Shown here in pieces: positions 1-6,986 of a stretch of 64,000 nt of DNA. Location: assembly GCA_034421095.1 (NCBI GenBank), contig DAOUKR010000007.1, forward strand, positions 160,201 to 224,200, in the 5' to 3' direction. The stretch's first letter is position 1, and every line of letters begins with the position of its first letter. The translations under genes were made by a program, and so were the position numbers. Below the pieces are notes generated by a model. It saw nothing but the letters and a program-made list of their open reading frames with translations, was not told where the DNA came from and searched no databases. This stretch comes from JAGWBG01 sp034421095. GTDB taxonomy: Bacteria > Chloroflexota > Dehalococcoidia > Lucifugimonadales > JAGWBF01.

Positions 1-134
1 TCCCCTGTCCCGTACTCTTTGGGGAAGAGGAGGTCTATCTACTGGGAGCAACTACGCTGGAGATTTTCAATTTGATGGTAGACCCCATACAAGAACAGCT
101 GGTGCCTCGTGAGTTCCGTGCACGCCCGTTCTAG
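1..134 (+). CDS. Clan AA (retropepsin-like) aspartic protease, C-terminal fragment cut by window edge
   Basis: An open frame enters from the left edge and ends at the TAG at 132-134. The visible 43 residues include LLGATTLEIFNLMVDP followed by LVPREF. The pattern LLG-x-T-x-LE-x(5)-VDP-x(4)-LVP is typical of the last strand and helix of small bacterial clan AA aspartic proteases, whose catalytic DTG would lie upstream of the window. The family match is by motif recall only, and the fragment is short. The start and the active site cannot be seen. Confidence 0.5.
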   Translation, partial: PCPVLFGEEEVYLLGATTLEIFNLMVDPIQEQLVPREFRARPF

Positions 135-290
135 GGAGCCTGCGCCTACGGCCTAAACAAGTCATCCGATGGAGGTAGCCCACCTTCCCGGAAGTGCCGG
201 CCATTGGCGCGGGACTTATTCAGAGTATCCACTAAGGTTGATAGTTACGAATCATTTCAGCCGGGTGAAACACCGGAAGGGACGGCCCCA

Positions 291-1265
291 ATGGCAGAAA
301 AGGAGAAGTTCTCCTACGGGAAGTATTTCAGGGAGATAGAAGTCCTCCACTCGCTGCAGACCACGCCCCAGGAGAGGGACTGGCTCCTCTCCGTCCCCAA
401 AAAAGATGAGGTGAAACCCACTGAGGTTGTCCTGTACCTGGGCTGTAACGTGATGAGGAATGCCCACCTTGTGCGAACGGCGGTAGACGTCTTCAAGCTA
501 CTGGACGTGGACTTTGTGACCGTGGGCGGCGGCTCCTACTGCTGCGGTATCCAGCATTTCCAGAATGGGGACGCAGAGTCCGCCAACGCCATGGCCAAGT
601 CTACGGTGAGAAACTTCCAGAGGTTCCAGCCGGAGCAGGTGGTGATGTGGTGTCCATCGTGCATCTATTTCTATGACGAGGTCATGGAGATGCGGGAGGA
701 CTTCTCATTTCAACACGTTACCCAGTTCCTGGTAGAGAACCTGCACAAGCTGAGCTTCCGGCAGCAGACGGAGCAGAAAGTGGCATTGCATTATCACACC
801 GGGCGCCCCCAGTCCGACGAGGAGGCGCGCTGCGCCATGAAGCTCCTGTCAATGGTTCCCGGTGTGGAGCTAATGGATATTGGCACCGACCCCCGGCTGG
901 GGCGGCATTGTACGGGGCGCGTGCGGGAGCAGGTGGGCGCTCAAGTATGGGACGGTATCATCGCCGACTCCTTCCGTCGTGCAGTGGAAGCTGGGGTGGA
1001 CACCTATGCCACCCTTTATCACGGGTGCCACCGCATCCTGTGCGGCTACGAGCAGGACTATCCCCTCAAGGTGGAACACTACCTCACAGTGGTTGGCAGG
1101 GCGCTGGGGATAGAGCATGAGGACCTTTTCAAGAAGTACGCGGTGATGGGCGACGCCGAGGCCATATTTGCCGAGACAAGTCCCTGCGCTCAGGCCAGCG
1201 GGGTAACACCCGAGGAGGCCCAGGCCTTGATCCAGAAGAATTTTGTGGAGAAGAAAGTATTCTAG
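291..1265 (+). CDS. CCG-domain (HdrB-like) Fe-S redox protein
   Basis: This is a cytoplasmic protein of the heterodisulfide-reductase subunit B / glycolate-oxidase GlcF type, which carries cysteine-rich CCG domains that bind non-cubane Fe-S clusters. With the ATG at 291 (GGAAGGG about 9 nt upstream) it has 324 residues. A TTG at 204 would add 29 residues. The first CCG domain is complete: C52, C84-C85-G86, then C121-x2-C124. The second is degenerate: a YHTG where a Cys is usual, GRHCTG in place of CCG, and a final YHGCHRILC. It may therefore hold one canonical cluster and one altered one. It lies 25 nt upstream of a thioredoxin-fold selenoprotein candidate, which suggests thiol or disulfide redox work. 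Its electron partner is not visible. Confidence 0.68.
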   Translation: MAEKEKFSYGKYFREIEVLHSLQTTPQERDWLLSVPKKDEVKPTEVVLYLGCNVMRNAHLVRTAVDVFKLLDVDFVTVGGGSYCCGIQHFQNGDAESANAMAKSTVRNFQRFQPEQVVMWCPSCIYFYDEVMEMREDFSFQHVTQFLVENLHKLSFRQQTEQKVALHYHTGRPQSDEEARCAMKLLSMVPGVELMDIGTDPRLGRHCTGRVREQVGAQVWDGIIADSFRRAVEAGVDTYATLYHGCHRILCGYEQDYPLKVEHYLTVVGRALGIEHEDLFKKYAVMGDAEAIFAETSPCAQASGVTPEEAQALIQKNFVEKKVF

Positions 1266-1290
1266 CCACACGTTCAATGGGAGGTGCCGC

Positions 1291-1569
1291 ATGGCAGAGA
1301 ACAACGGTAATCTGGAAATAGAGATACTTTATTGCCACCATTGAGGCCATGCACTGAGAGCTGTCTGGATGGCAGGCGAGGCCCTCAACCGGGTGGGAGA
1401 GCAAATAAGCTCCTTCAAGCTCATACCCGGCGGACATGGCAAGTTCGACATACGCATTAACGGCGAGTTGGTGGCGGAGCATCGCCACGAGCCTAACGCC
1501 CACATCTTTCCGGACCTTCAGGACTTGCTGAAGGCCATCAACGAGAGGGCAGGTCAAAAAGTATCATAG
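1291..1569 (+). CDS. Rdx/SelW-family thioredoxin-fold protein with in-frame TGA (probable selenocysteine)
   Basis: Reading from the ATG at 1291 (GGGAGGT 5 nt upstream) gives a 92-residue protein interrupted once, by TGA at 1342-1344 (codon 18). That codon falls at the second redox position of a YCHH-U motif, so the active site reads C15-x-x-U18. The rest matches the SelW/SelT/SelH (Rdx) family: a beta strand before CxxU, a helix after it, then FKLIPGGHGKFDIRINGELV and FPDLQDLLKAI. Family members reduce or sense disulfides through CxxC or CxxU. No other stop interrupts the frame before TAG at 1567-1569. A shortened call from the ATG at 1369 would delete the active site. A hairpin follows the TGA directly. 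Selenocysteine machinery is not in this window, so decoding is inferred. Confidence 0.8.
1345..1374 (+). promoter_or_regulatory. Candidate bacterial SECIS hairpin
   Basis: Directly after the TGA at 1342-1344 the RNA can fold. GCCAU (1346-1350) pairs with AUGGC (1369-1373). An inner stem joins C1354-U1355 to G1367-G1368 and A1357-A1359 to U1364-U1366, with G1356 bulged. The apical loop is GCUG (1360-1363). A loop beginning with G about 15 nt after UGA is what bacterial SelB-dependent SECIS elements usually show. The fold was done by eye. Confidence 0.45.
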
Positions 1570-1582
1570 TTGAGGAGTGGTC

Positions 1583-2014
1583 ATGGCAAGAATCAAGCAC
1601 ATAGCTTTGTCAACCGAGGACCCGGCAAAGACCGCCGACTTCTACAAGGAAGTCTTCGGACTCAAGGAGCTACGCCGAAGCCCCGCCGACTCAGGGGCTG
1701 ATGGCGTCTGGCTCACGGACGGCTATATTTACTTCGCAGTCCTCAAGCACGGGAGCGAAGAGGCACCTAATCTGGGAGAGGGGCCGTCAACCGTAGTCGG
1801 GATCCACCACATCGGATTCTACGTGGACGACCTTGAGGAGGCGCGCAGCACTATAGAGAGCGCAAATGCTACGGAGTGCGTGGGCAGCACCGCCGCCAAC
1901 CGCAAGTACAAAGGCCCCGACGGTCTTATGATTGACCTCCGTGCCAAGGGGTGGGACGAGCGAATTAAAGCAAAGACCCAGCTGTTCTATTTGTCCCCAG
2001 TCCCCCCGGATTAG
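1583..2014 (+). CDS. VOC-superfamily (glyoxalase/dioxygenase fold) protein
   Basis: A 143-residue single-domain VOC protein. It begins MARIKHIALSTEDPAKTADFY, the usual first beta-alpha-beta unit with a metal-ligand His in the first strand. It continues with IHHIGFYVDDLEEA (second module, with His) and ends in a strand with PDGLMIDL, where an E or Q ligand normally sits near the end. VOC proteins bind a divalent metal and act as lyases, dioxygenases or isomerases; the substrate cannot be told from this sequence. The ATG at 1583 is preferred over the GTG at 1577 because TGAGGAG lies at 1571-1577. It starts 13 nt after the selenoprotein gene and is probably cotranscribed. Confidence 0.75.
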   Translation: MARIKHIALSTEDPAKTADFYKEVFGLKELRRSPADSGADGVWLTDGYIYFAVLKHGSEEAPNLGEGPSTVVGIHHIGFYVDDLEEARSTIESANATECVGSTAANRKYKGPDGLMIDLRAKGWDERIKAKTQLFYLSPVPPD

Positions 2015-2051
2015 TCTCGTAGCAAAAGCTCTGAAATGCCGCTAAGGAGTG

Positions 2052-2086
2052 GGTAGAGGCAGGGCTAGTCAACCCCTGCCTCTACC
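2052..2086. terminator. Bidirectional hairpin between convergent genes
   Basis: GGTAGAGGCAGGG (2052-2064) is exactly complementary to 2074-2086, a 13-bp stem with a 9-nt loop. It lies 38 nt after the VOC stop. On the other strand its right arm encodes the last codons of the convergent hydrolase gene. No U-run follows on either side, so if it terminates transcription it does so without a classical tail. Confidence 0.5.
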
Positions 2087-2886
2087 TCTGATAGGAACTC
2101 AAGTACCCGACTGACGTACATGTCCGGTGCTTCAGCGTGTGGGCGAACCTCTGCCCACCTGGAGTTTGGAATGAGCCGATGCACCGCCTCCGCTACCTCC
2201 CGGGGGTGGACATCGTCGTGTCCCGGCATGACCAGGGTGGGTGTCCGGATACCCTTGAGCATCTCCTTGGTCATCCCAAGGCTCACGTAGGGGCCGTCAA
2301 AGAGGGCGCGGATAGTGTCACGCATAACTTGGGCAAAGTCCTCGGGTGCCATGGACTCCAGCGTACTTCTAAACTCAGGGTCGTATTTGACCTGATCGGG
2401 AACGAAGGGAGCACACCGGTCATTCCGGTCAAGAGCGTCAACCACGGCTTTCATACCCTGATTGACAGCCATGTCCATGCTCCTGAACAGCTTCGCTCCC
2501 AGATAGGAGTTGCACATGATGCCACCGGCGACATTTGACGGGAACATTGCCCGAACCCTATCGGGATAACGCGCAGCGCATCCCATTGAGATTCCCGGGG
2601 CAAAGGAGCCACCACCCAGGTATGCTTGCTCTATGCCGAGAGCATCCATTAAACCCACCAAGTCCTGACATACCATGTCCCAGGTCTGCACCACCATTGG
2701 GCTTCTGGACTGGCCGCCAAAGCGCCGGTCGTAGGTAATGACCCGGTGCTCTTGGGAGAGTCCTTCCACCACCGGCCGGTAGCCTTCCAGAAGGCCGTTA
2801 AGGCCCCCCGCCGACAGGATAATGGGAGGCCCGCTGCCGGTCTCTTCATAGTAAATTTCTGCGCCGTTTACCTTGGCTCTAGGCAT
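2065..2886 (-). CDS. Alpha/beta hydrolase
   Basis: A 273-residue alpha/beta-hydrolase-fold protein. It starts MPRAKVNGAEIYYEETGSGP, the usual first two strands. The oxyanion region is ILSAGG and the strand before helix A reads VITYDRRFGGQS. The nucleophile elbow is GGGSFAPG with Ser94, so the family's last Gly is Ala. A loop MPGHDDVHP probably supplies the acid, and a late His (RPHAEAP) completes the triad. Proteins of this shape cleave esters, lactones or C-C bonds; the substrate is unknown. AGGAGG lies about 10 nt before the ATG. It is the downstream neighbour of nudC on the same strand, 25 nt away. Confidence 0.75.
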   Translation of the reverse strand: MPRAKVNGAEIYYEETGSGPPIILSAGGLNGLLEGYRPVVEGLSQEHRVITYDRRFGGQSRSPMVVQTWDMVCQDLVGLMDALGIEQAYLGGGSFAPGISMGCAARYPDRVRAMFPSNVAGGIMCNSYLGAKLFRSMDMAVNQGMKAVVDALDRNDRCAPFVPDQVKYDPEFRSTLESMAPEDFAQVMRDTIRALFDGPYVSLGMTKEMLKGIRTPTLVMPGHDDVHPREVAEAVHRLIPNSRWAEVRPHAEAPDMYVSRVLEFLSEVEAGVD

Positions 2887-2911
2887 CGCTCTACCTCCTT
2901 CTGCCTATTCG

Positions 2912-3856
2912 CTACCCGTTTGCAGTTGCCCAGGCTTTGATTAGATGATGGGCAATGGCTATGGGGCCGGGAACCATCAGCTTGTCACTCTTCCCCTCCA
3001 GCGCCACGAGGATCTCTTCACGGTGGAACCACCTCACGCTCGTCATCTCTTCGGTGTCCATTGAAATTTCCGTGGTCGCCGCATCGGCAAGGCAGCCAAT
3101 CATTAGGGATGATGGGAAGGGCCAGGGTTGGGAGGAATGATACCGGACATTCTTTATCTTGATTCCCGCCTCCTCCATTACCTCTCTGGCCACCGCCTCC
3201 TCAATTGATTCCCCCTGGTCCATGAAACCCGCCAGAGCGGAATACATGTTCATCCTGGACAGCCGACCACGGGACTGACCCAGTAAGCAATATTCCTGAT
3301 TAGACACCACCATGATTATTACGGGGTCGGTGCGGGGGAAATGCTCCGTGTCACAACTCGAACAATATCTCACCTGTCCGCCCCGCCTCACCGAGGTCTT
3401 ATGCCCGCATTTTGAGCAAAATCCGTGGGTATTGTGCCAGTTGATTTGTGACCTCGCCTGTGCTACGACTCCCGATTCCGCCTGATTTACCAGGTCTGTC
3501 ACAGATCTGGCATCCTCGAATCTCCACTTCCCACTCTCGCCCAATTCCTTGACGGCCCGGGCATTGGAGGATACATCAATGGCAAAATGGGCCACGCCGT
3601 CCAATAGGCCCAGAAAGATTGGGCCGGCGTCAACCCCCAACCGTCCCAGGTCATCTGGATTCAGCCATCCCAGGCTATGTTGTGGGCCTTCAGATATAAG
3701 GACGTTCAGGTCCCACATGGGGAGGAACTTGCTCTGTGGGTCTCTGGCTCTCTCACTAATCCACTTTTCATCCCTTCGCTCCCGGTCGCCCCTGTCCAGC
3801 GGGTTGCCCGAATATATGTGGGAAATGTCTGCGATAATTGGTGGTTCGTTGCTCAT
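2912..3856 (-). CDS. nudC: NAD(H) pyrophosphatase / NAD-capped RNA decapping enzyme NudC
   Basis: A 314-residue Nudix hydrolase that splits NADH to NMNH and AMP and, in studied bacteria, removes NAD caps from RNA. Domains in order: an N-terminal NudC-like domain (about 1-150), a four-cysteine zinc ribbon (FCSKCG then YCSSCD), and a C-terminal Nudix domain. The Nudix box GFMDQGESIEEAVAREVMEE has the G-x5-E-x7-RE-x2-EE pattern. The downstream SQPWPFPSSLM is the NudC signature that separates it from other Nudix enzymes. GAGGAG precedes the ATG. It is transcribed leftwards with the hydrolase gene. Confidence 0.93.
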   Translation of the reverse strand: MSNEPPIIADISHIYSGNPLDRGDRERRDEKWISERARDPQSKFLPMWDLNVLISEGPQHSLGWLNPDDLGRLGVDAGPIFLGLLDGVAHFAIDVSSNARAVKELGESGKWRFEDARSVTDLVNQAESGVVAQARSQINWHNTHGFCSKCGHKTSVRRGGQVRYCSSCDTEHFPRTDPVIIMVVSNQEYCLLGQSRGRLSRMNMYSALAGFMDQGESIEEAVAREVMEEAGIKIKNVRYHSSQPWPFPSSLMIGCLADAATTEISMDTEEMTSVRWFHREEILVALEGKSDKLMVPGPIAIAHHLIKAWATANG

Positions 3857-3904
3857 AGCTCTCTCCTCAAAGAGATATGACGCCTCCCTCCACTTTACTC
3901 CGCC

Positions 3905-4555
3905 CTAACCTTGGTCCTGCAACGCAGTTATAACACGTTGGTCTTGCTTCTCAGCAAGTCTGACTAACTGGCGCTCCGGCACGCTCGATTGGACCGACCT
4001 CCACACTACAGAGGCAATTACCACCTCTCTAAGGAAACTGAGGCTGATCAAGTCAACGATGACAGGCATATCGAATGCGGTGCCCGAAGCGTTCACGTGC
4101 AGGGCAAAAGTACCATCACCCGTCTTCGGACGCACAAGCTCTTCCATCTCGATGAGCTTTCTGTCCTGTGCGGAATATCGCCTCCTCAGATTGTCTTCAA
4201 GACCCGCTCGCATGGCCCAGAAGGCTGCTTGTGCTCCTTCCTCGGTGCGGAAAATTGCCGCCGATGATTGTATCAGATCGCCCCACACATCCGTTTCGTC
4301 CGTTTCAAAGGTCGTTTCGAACCCCCCGTACCTTCCCCAGTATTCAAAGCTCTTAATCCATTTGCCCCGGTCCGACCAGGCTTTTGAAGCAGATATGTTG
4401 TCCCAGGGTTCCTCTTCATAAACGGAGAACCCTTTTGGGAGATCGGTTTTTGTAAGGACCATCTCCTTAGGATCAGGGGTCCCGGGAATTCGGTCTCGTG
4501 ACTCCACTGCTTGTTCCCCCAATTTGACGGCTTCTAATGCCGGGTTATGGGCCAT
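3905..4555 (-). CDS. Uncharacterised protein
   Basis: I do not recognise this 216-residue protein. From the ATG at 4555 it begins MAHNPALEAVKLGEQAVE. An upstream TTG at 4621 would overlap the neighbouring Lrp-type gene by 22 nt. Neither start has a convincing ribosome-binding site. The middle contains an aromatic-rich stretch (KSFEYWGRYGGFETTF) and then SSAAIFRTEEGAQAAFWAMR, a helix pattern seen in secreted or sensor-like beta-alpha domains. There is no signal peptide, membrane segment or catalytic motif. It sits between nudC (48 nt away) and the Lrp-domain gene on the same strand, so it may share their transcript. Confidence 0.55.
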   Translation of the reverse strand: MAHNPALEAVKLGEQAVESRDRIPGTPDPKEMVLTKTDLPKGFSVYEEEPWDNISASKAWSDRGKWIKSFEYWGRYGGFETTFETDETDVWGDLIQSSAAIFRTEEGAQAAFWAMRAGLEDNLRRRYSAQDRKLIEMEELVRPKTGDGTFALHVNASGTAFDMPVIVDLISLSFLREVVIASVVWRSVQSSVPERQLVRLAEKQDQRVITALQDQG

Positions 4556-4599
4556 ATTATTGTGTTCGAGCCCCAAGATGATTGAGATAATGGGCCGTG

Positions 4600-4836
4600 T
4601 CAGGTCCCAATTGCCACGCAAGTGACCGTCCGCATTACTCCGCCGAGGGTGTGAATCCGTTGCTCTACCAGACGGCCCACGGCGTTTATGTCTTCAGCCT
4701 CTATCACGACGATAATATCGTAGGGACCAGTGACCAAGTCAGCCGATTGTATGCCGTTAACACCCTTGAGCGTGCTGGCTATTTCCCTCGTTTTTCCCAC
4801 GGCAGTTTCTATGAAAATAAATGCCTTAGTTGACAT
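4600..4836 (-). CDS. Stand-alone Lrp/AsnC ligand-binding (RAM) domain
   Basis: Seventy-eight residues covering only the C-terminal RAM domain of Lrp/AsnC regulators: a beta strand (AFIFIETAVGKT), a helix, then GVNGIQSADLVTGPYDIIVVIE, the strand pattern of the effector-binding fold. No helix-turn-helix precedes it, so it cannot bind DNA by itself. Such lone RAM proteins usually form oligomeric rings that bind amino acids and may modulate a full-length Lrp. GAGGAG lies 8 nt before the ATG. The product is likely cytoplasmic and the ligand unknown. Confidence 0.82.
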   Translation of the reverse strand: MSTKAFIFIETAVGKTREIASTLKGVNGIQSADLVTGPYDIIVVIEAEDINAVGRLVEQRIHTLGGVMRTVTCVAIGT

Positions 4837-5032
4837 AACAGACTCCTCTATTGATAAAGGTTCATCCTCATGTATGAGTCACCTATGCCGGGTAATGCCT
4901 ATGCCAAGGGTGATGCTCCATAGCAGACCGGCTGCCCTCGGAAGGCAACCTTGCCGGAAGGTCGTCCATCCGGCGACGGATTGTCTCCGTTTCCAGTTCT
5001 CTGCTACAGGTGTTGTGGCAAGCTTGCGGAAG

Positions 5033-6202
5033 CTATCCTCTCCGCTCGGCGTAAACTTGCCGCGCTCTGTCTATGGCTTGAACCCTTCCCGATACAAGTG
5101 TCTCCTGACGCTCAACTGCCCACTGATTGGAAGCGATTGTGCTCAGTGCAGTTCCCTGGAAATGGGGCATTACGTAGCGTGCCAGCAACTCGTAGCTATT
5201 GAGTATCTTTTCCCTGGAGGCCCAATCTATGGTCTGTACCAGGAACCCGCCGAAGCCTCCGCTTTGCGCCTCAAGTCGCCTGATACCCTCGATGCAGTCG
5301 TCGGGAGTACCCACAATCCAGGAGCTATTCTCTGTCATGTGGTCTATAACCTTTTCCAGGGGGCCGTCAAATCCGGCCTTGCGTCCGTTTGTGCCTTCCG
5401 TGTATTCCCGAAGGAAGCGTCCACCTCCTATCCGGGCGTCGTTCATCGCCTCCTCGCGGCTTTCCGCCAGATGCACCGGGATTACCAGCCGCCAGTCGTG
5501 CCGATTCACCACTTGTCCATGCTCCGTTGCGGAATCCTCGGCGATGGTCCATAGTGCGTTCAAGTCGGATGGGCCGGACGATGGGTCTCTGGGCACTGTG
5601 ATAGTCAGGACTGATGCCCCATATTTGCCGGCCAGCGCCACTCCGGCCGGAGACTGTACAGAAGCAACCGCCGTGGGCATGTGAGGCTTTTGAAAGGGTC
5701 GGAGATGGACTATAGCTTCCTTTAGCTCAAACCAGTCACTCTTGTAGGTGATAGGTTCAGTCTCGGTAAACAATCTGAGGATGATACCAAGGGCCTCGTC
5801 CATTCTTTCCCGTTGAGTGGTGGGGTCAATGCCCATCATGTAAGCGTCTCCGGGCAGAGCGCCGGGTCCGACTCCCAGCATTACCCTGCCGTGAGTCATG
5901 TGGTCCAACTGTGCCATGCGGTTTGCGACCATCAGCGGATGGTGATAGGGCAGGCTGATTACTCCCGTGCCAAGCTTGATGTAGCGTGTTCGCTCGGCCG
6001 CCGCCGCGATAAACACCTCGGGAGAAGAGATTATTTCCCATCCGGCACTATGATGCTCACCGATCCAGGCTTCGTCATAGCCCAGGGCGTCAAGCCACTG
6101 GATTAGTTCCAGGTCGCGGTCCAGGGCTAACGTAGGGTTCTCTCCGGCCCGGTGGAAAGGACCCAGGAATATCCCGAACTTCATTCGCTCAGGTAAAGTC
6201 AT
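5033..6202 (-). CDS. LLM-class (luciferase-like) flavin-dependent oxidoreductase
   Basis: A 389-residue TIM-barrel protein of the bacterial luciferase / F420-reductase superfamily. The start MTLPERMKFGIFLGPFHR leads into the first barrel strand. LDALGYDEAWIGEHHSAGW carries the GEHH motif common in the luciferase-like group. GTGVISLPYHHPLMVANRMAQLD and GRVMLGVGPGALPGDAYMMG are standard barrel segments. It could use FMNH2 or F420; the sequence alone does not settle this. The ATG at 6202 is chosen because GAGGGGGACAG lies just upstream; an earlier start at 6253 lacks a site. Neighbours give no pathway clue. Confidence 0.82.
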   Translation of the reverse strand: MTLPERMKFGIFLGPFHRAGENPTLALDRDLELIQWLDALGYDEAWIGEHHSAGWEIISSPEVFIAAAAERTRYIKLGTGVISLPYHHPLMVANRMAQLDHMTHGRVMLGVGPGALPGDAYMMGIDPTTQRERMDEALGIILRLFTETEPITYKSDWFELKEAIVHLRPFQKPHMPTAVASVQSPAGVALAGKYGASVLTITVPRDPSSGPSDLNALWTIAEDSATEHGQVVNRHDWRLVIPVHLAESREEAMNDARIGGGRFLREYTEGTNGRKAGFDGPLEKVIDHMTENSSWIVGTPDDCIEGIRRLEAQSGGFGGFLVQTIDWASREKILNSYELLARYVMPHFQGTALSTIASNQWAVERQETLVSGRVQAIDRARQVYAERRG

Positions 6203-6353
6203 CACTGTCCCCCTCACGTCTTGCCTAACACGACGGCAATTAGACAGGTCCAAGATTCAATCGTAATACATGGCTTCGTATCGTTGGGCTTTTGGAAATT
6301 ATAGGTGTATGCGCAAGTTTAAGCAACCACGAGCGGCCAGGGTCGAGATGTGC

Positions 6354-6428
6354 TGGTCGGGGCGGGCAGGTTCGAACTGCCGACCTCCTGGTCCCAAACC
6401 AGGCGCGCTACCGCTGCGCCACGCCCCG
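6354..6428 (-). tRNA. tRNA-Pro (anticodon TGG)
   Basis: On the minus strand a full cloverleaf can be drawn: acceptor CGGGGCG/CGCCCCG, D-arm GCGC-loop-GCGC, anticodon stem CCTGG/CCAGG with loop TTTGGGA (anticodon TGG), a 5-nt variable loop, T-arm GGCAG-TTCGAAC-CTGCC, discriminator A. The 3' CCA is encoded (6354-6356). It stands alone between the LLM gene and a gene-poor stretch with recombinase-tail-like repeats. Confidence 0.95.
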
Positions 6429-6986
6429 CTAATAATAGACTTGGTCAAAGGGGTATGAAGAGGTACCCCTGGCCCTACTGTAGACAGATCCTTTGATTGG
6501 GTGGCGATGCTGTGAACGGCCCGGTATTGTCCCAATCCTCATGGACTAGACCCTAACACGGAGATTTACCATGTGTCAATCGGAGCGGTTAAGGGAGCAA
6601 TGTTTCAGAAAATGTAGGAACTGTTGAGCCTAGGTTGACGGTAGGCAGTATCATGTAGCTCATGTCTGAGGTAAAACCTAGTATAATCATCGGGCGCAGG
6701 TCATCTCGCCAACCCGTCTGCTAGAGCGATACACCCTGGTTCAGCCCGCCTATCTGTTTCTGAGTAGACATAAATGTCTTATGCCAAATGTAGCTAAAGG
6801 AAGAGGGGGCTGGGTATACAGCACCGACGGAGCGATGCATACAGACCCACAGCCGCATTGGACTTTATTGCTCTCCGATCTGCAGACCTCGGGCACCTAT
6901 GGCAGACCCAGTTCCCACACTTGTACTACTAATTCAGAAGATGGTACAAATATCGGAGACAAGTCTTCTGAGGAGATGGTTTTGTC
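6429..6986. other. Gene-poor interval upstream of the histidine kinase, with repeat remnants
   Basis: There is no convincing gene in these 558 bases. They contain a 20-bp near-copy (18/20) of a sequence at 10859-10878, and a weaker partial copy near 6476-6491 (GTAGACAGATCC). In frame, the 6629 copy reads EPRLTVGSIM then stop, resembling the recombinase-like tail at 10.9 kb. This suggests decayed mobile DNA next to tRNA-Pro. The leader of the histidine kinase occupies the right end. Confidence 0.5.
6629..6653 (+). repeat. Degenerate copy of the TTGACGGTAGACAG repeat
   Basis: CCTAGGTTGACGGTAGGCAG (6629-6648) differs at two positions from 10859-10878, in the same orientation. It is one of a small family whose exact inverse 18-mer also lies at the end of the serine recombinase gene. 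Confidence 0.55.
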
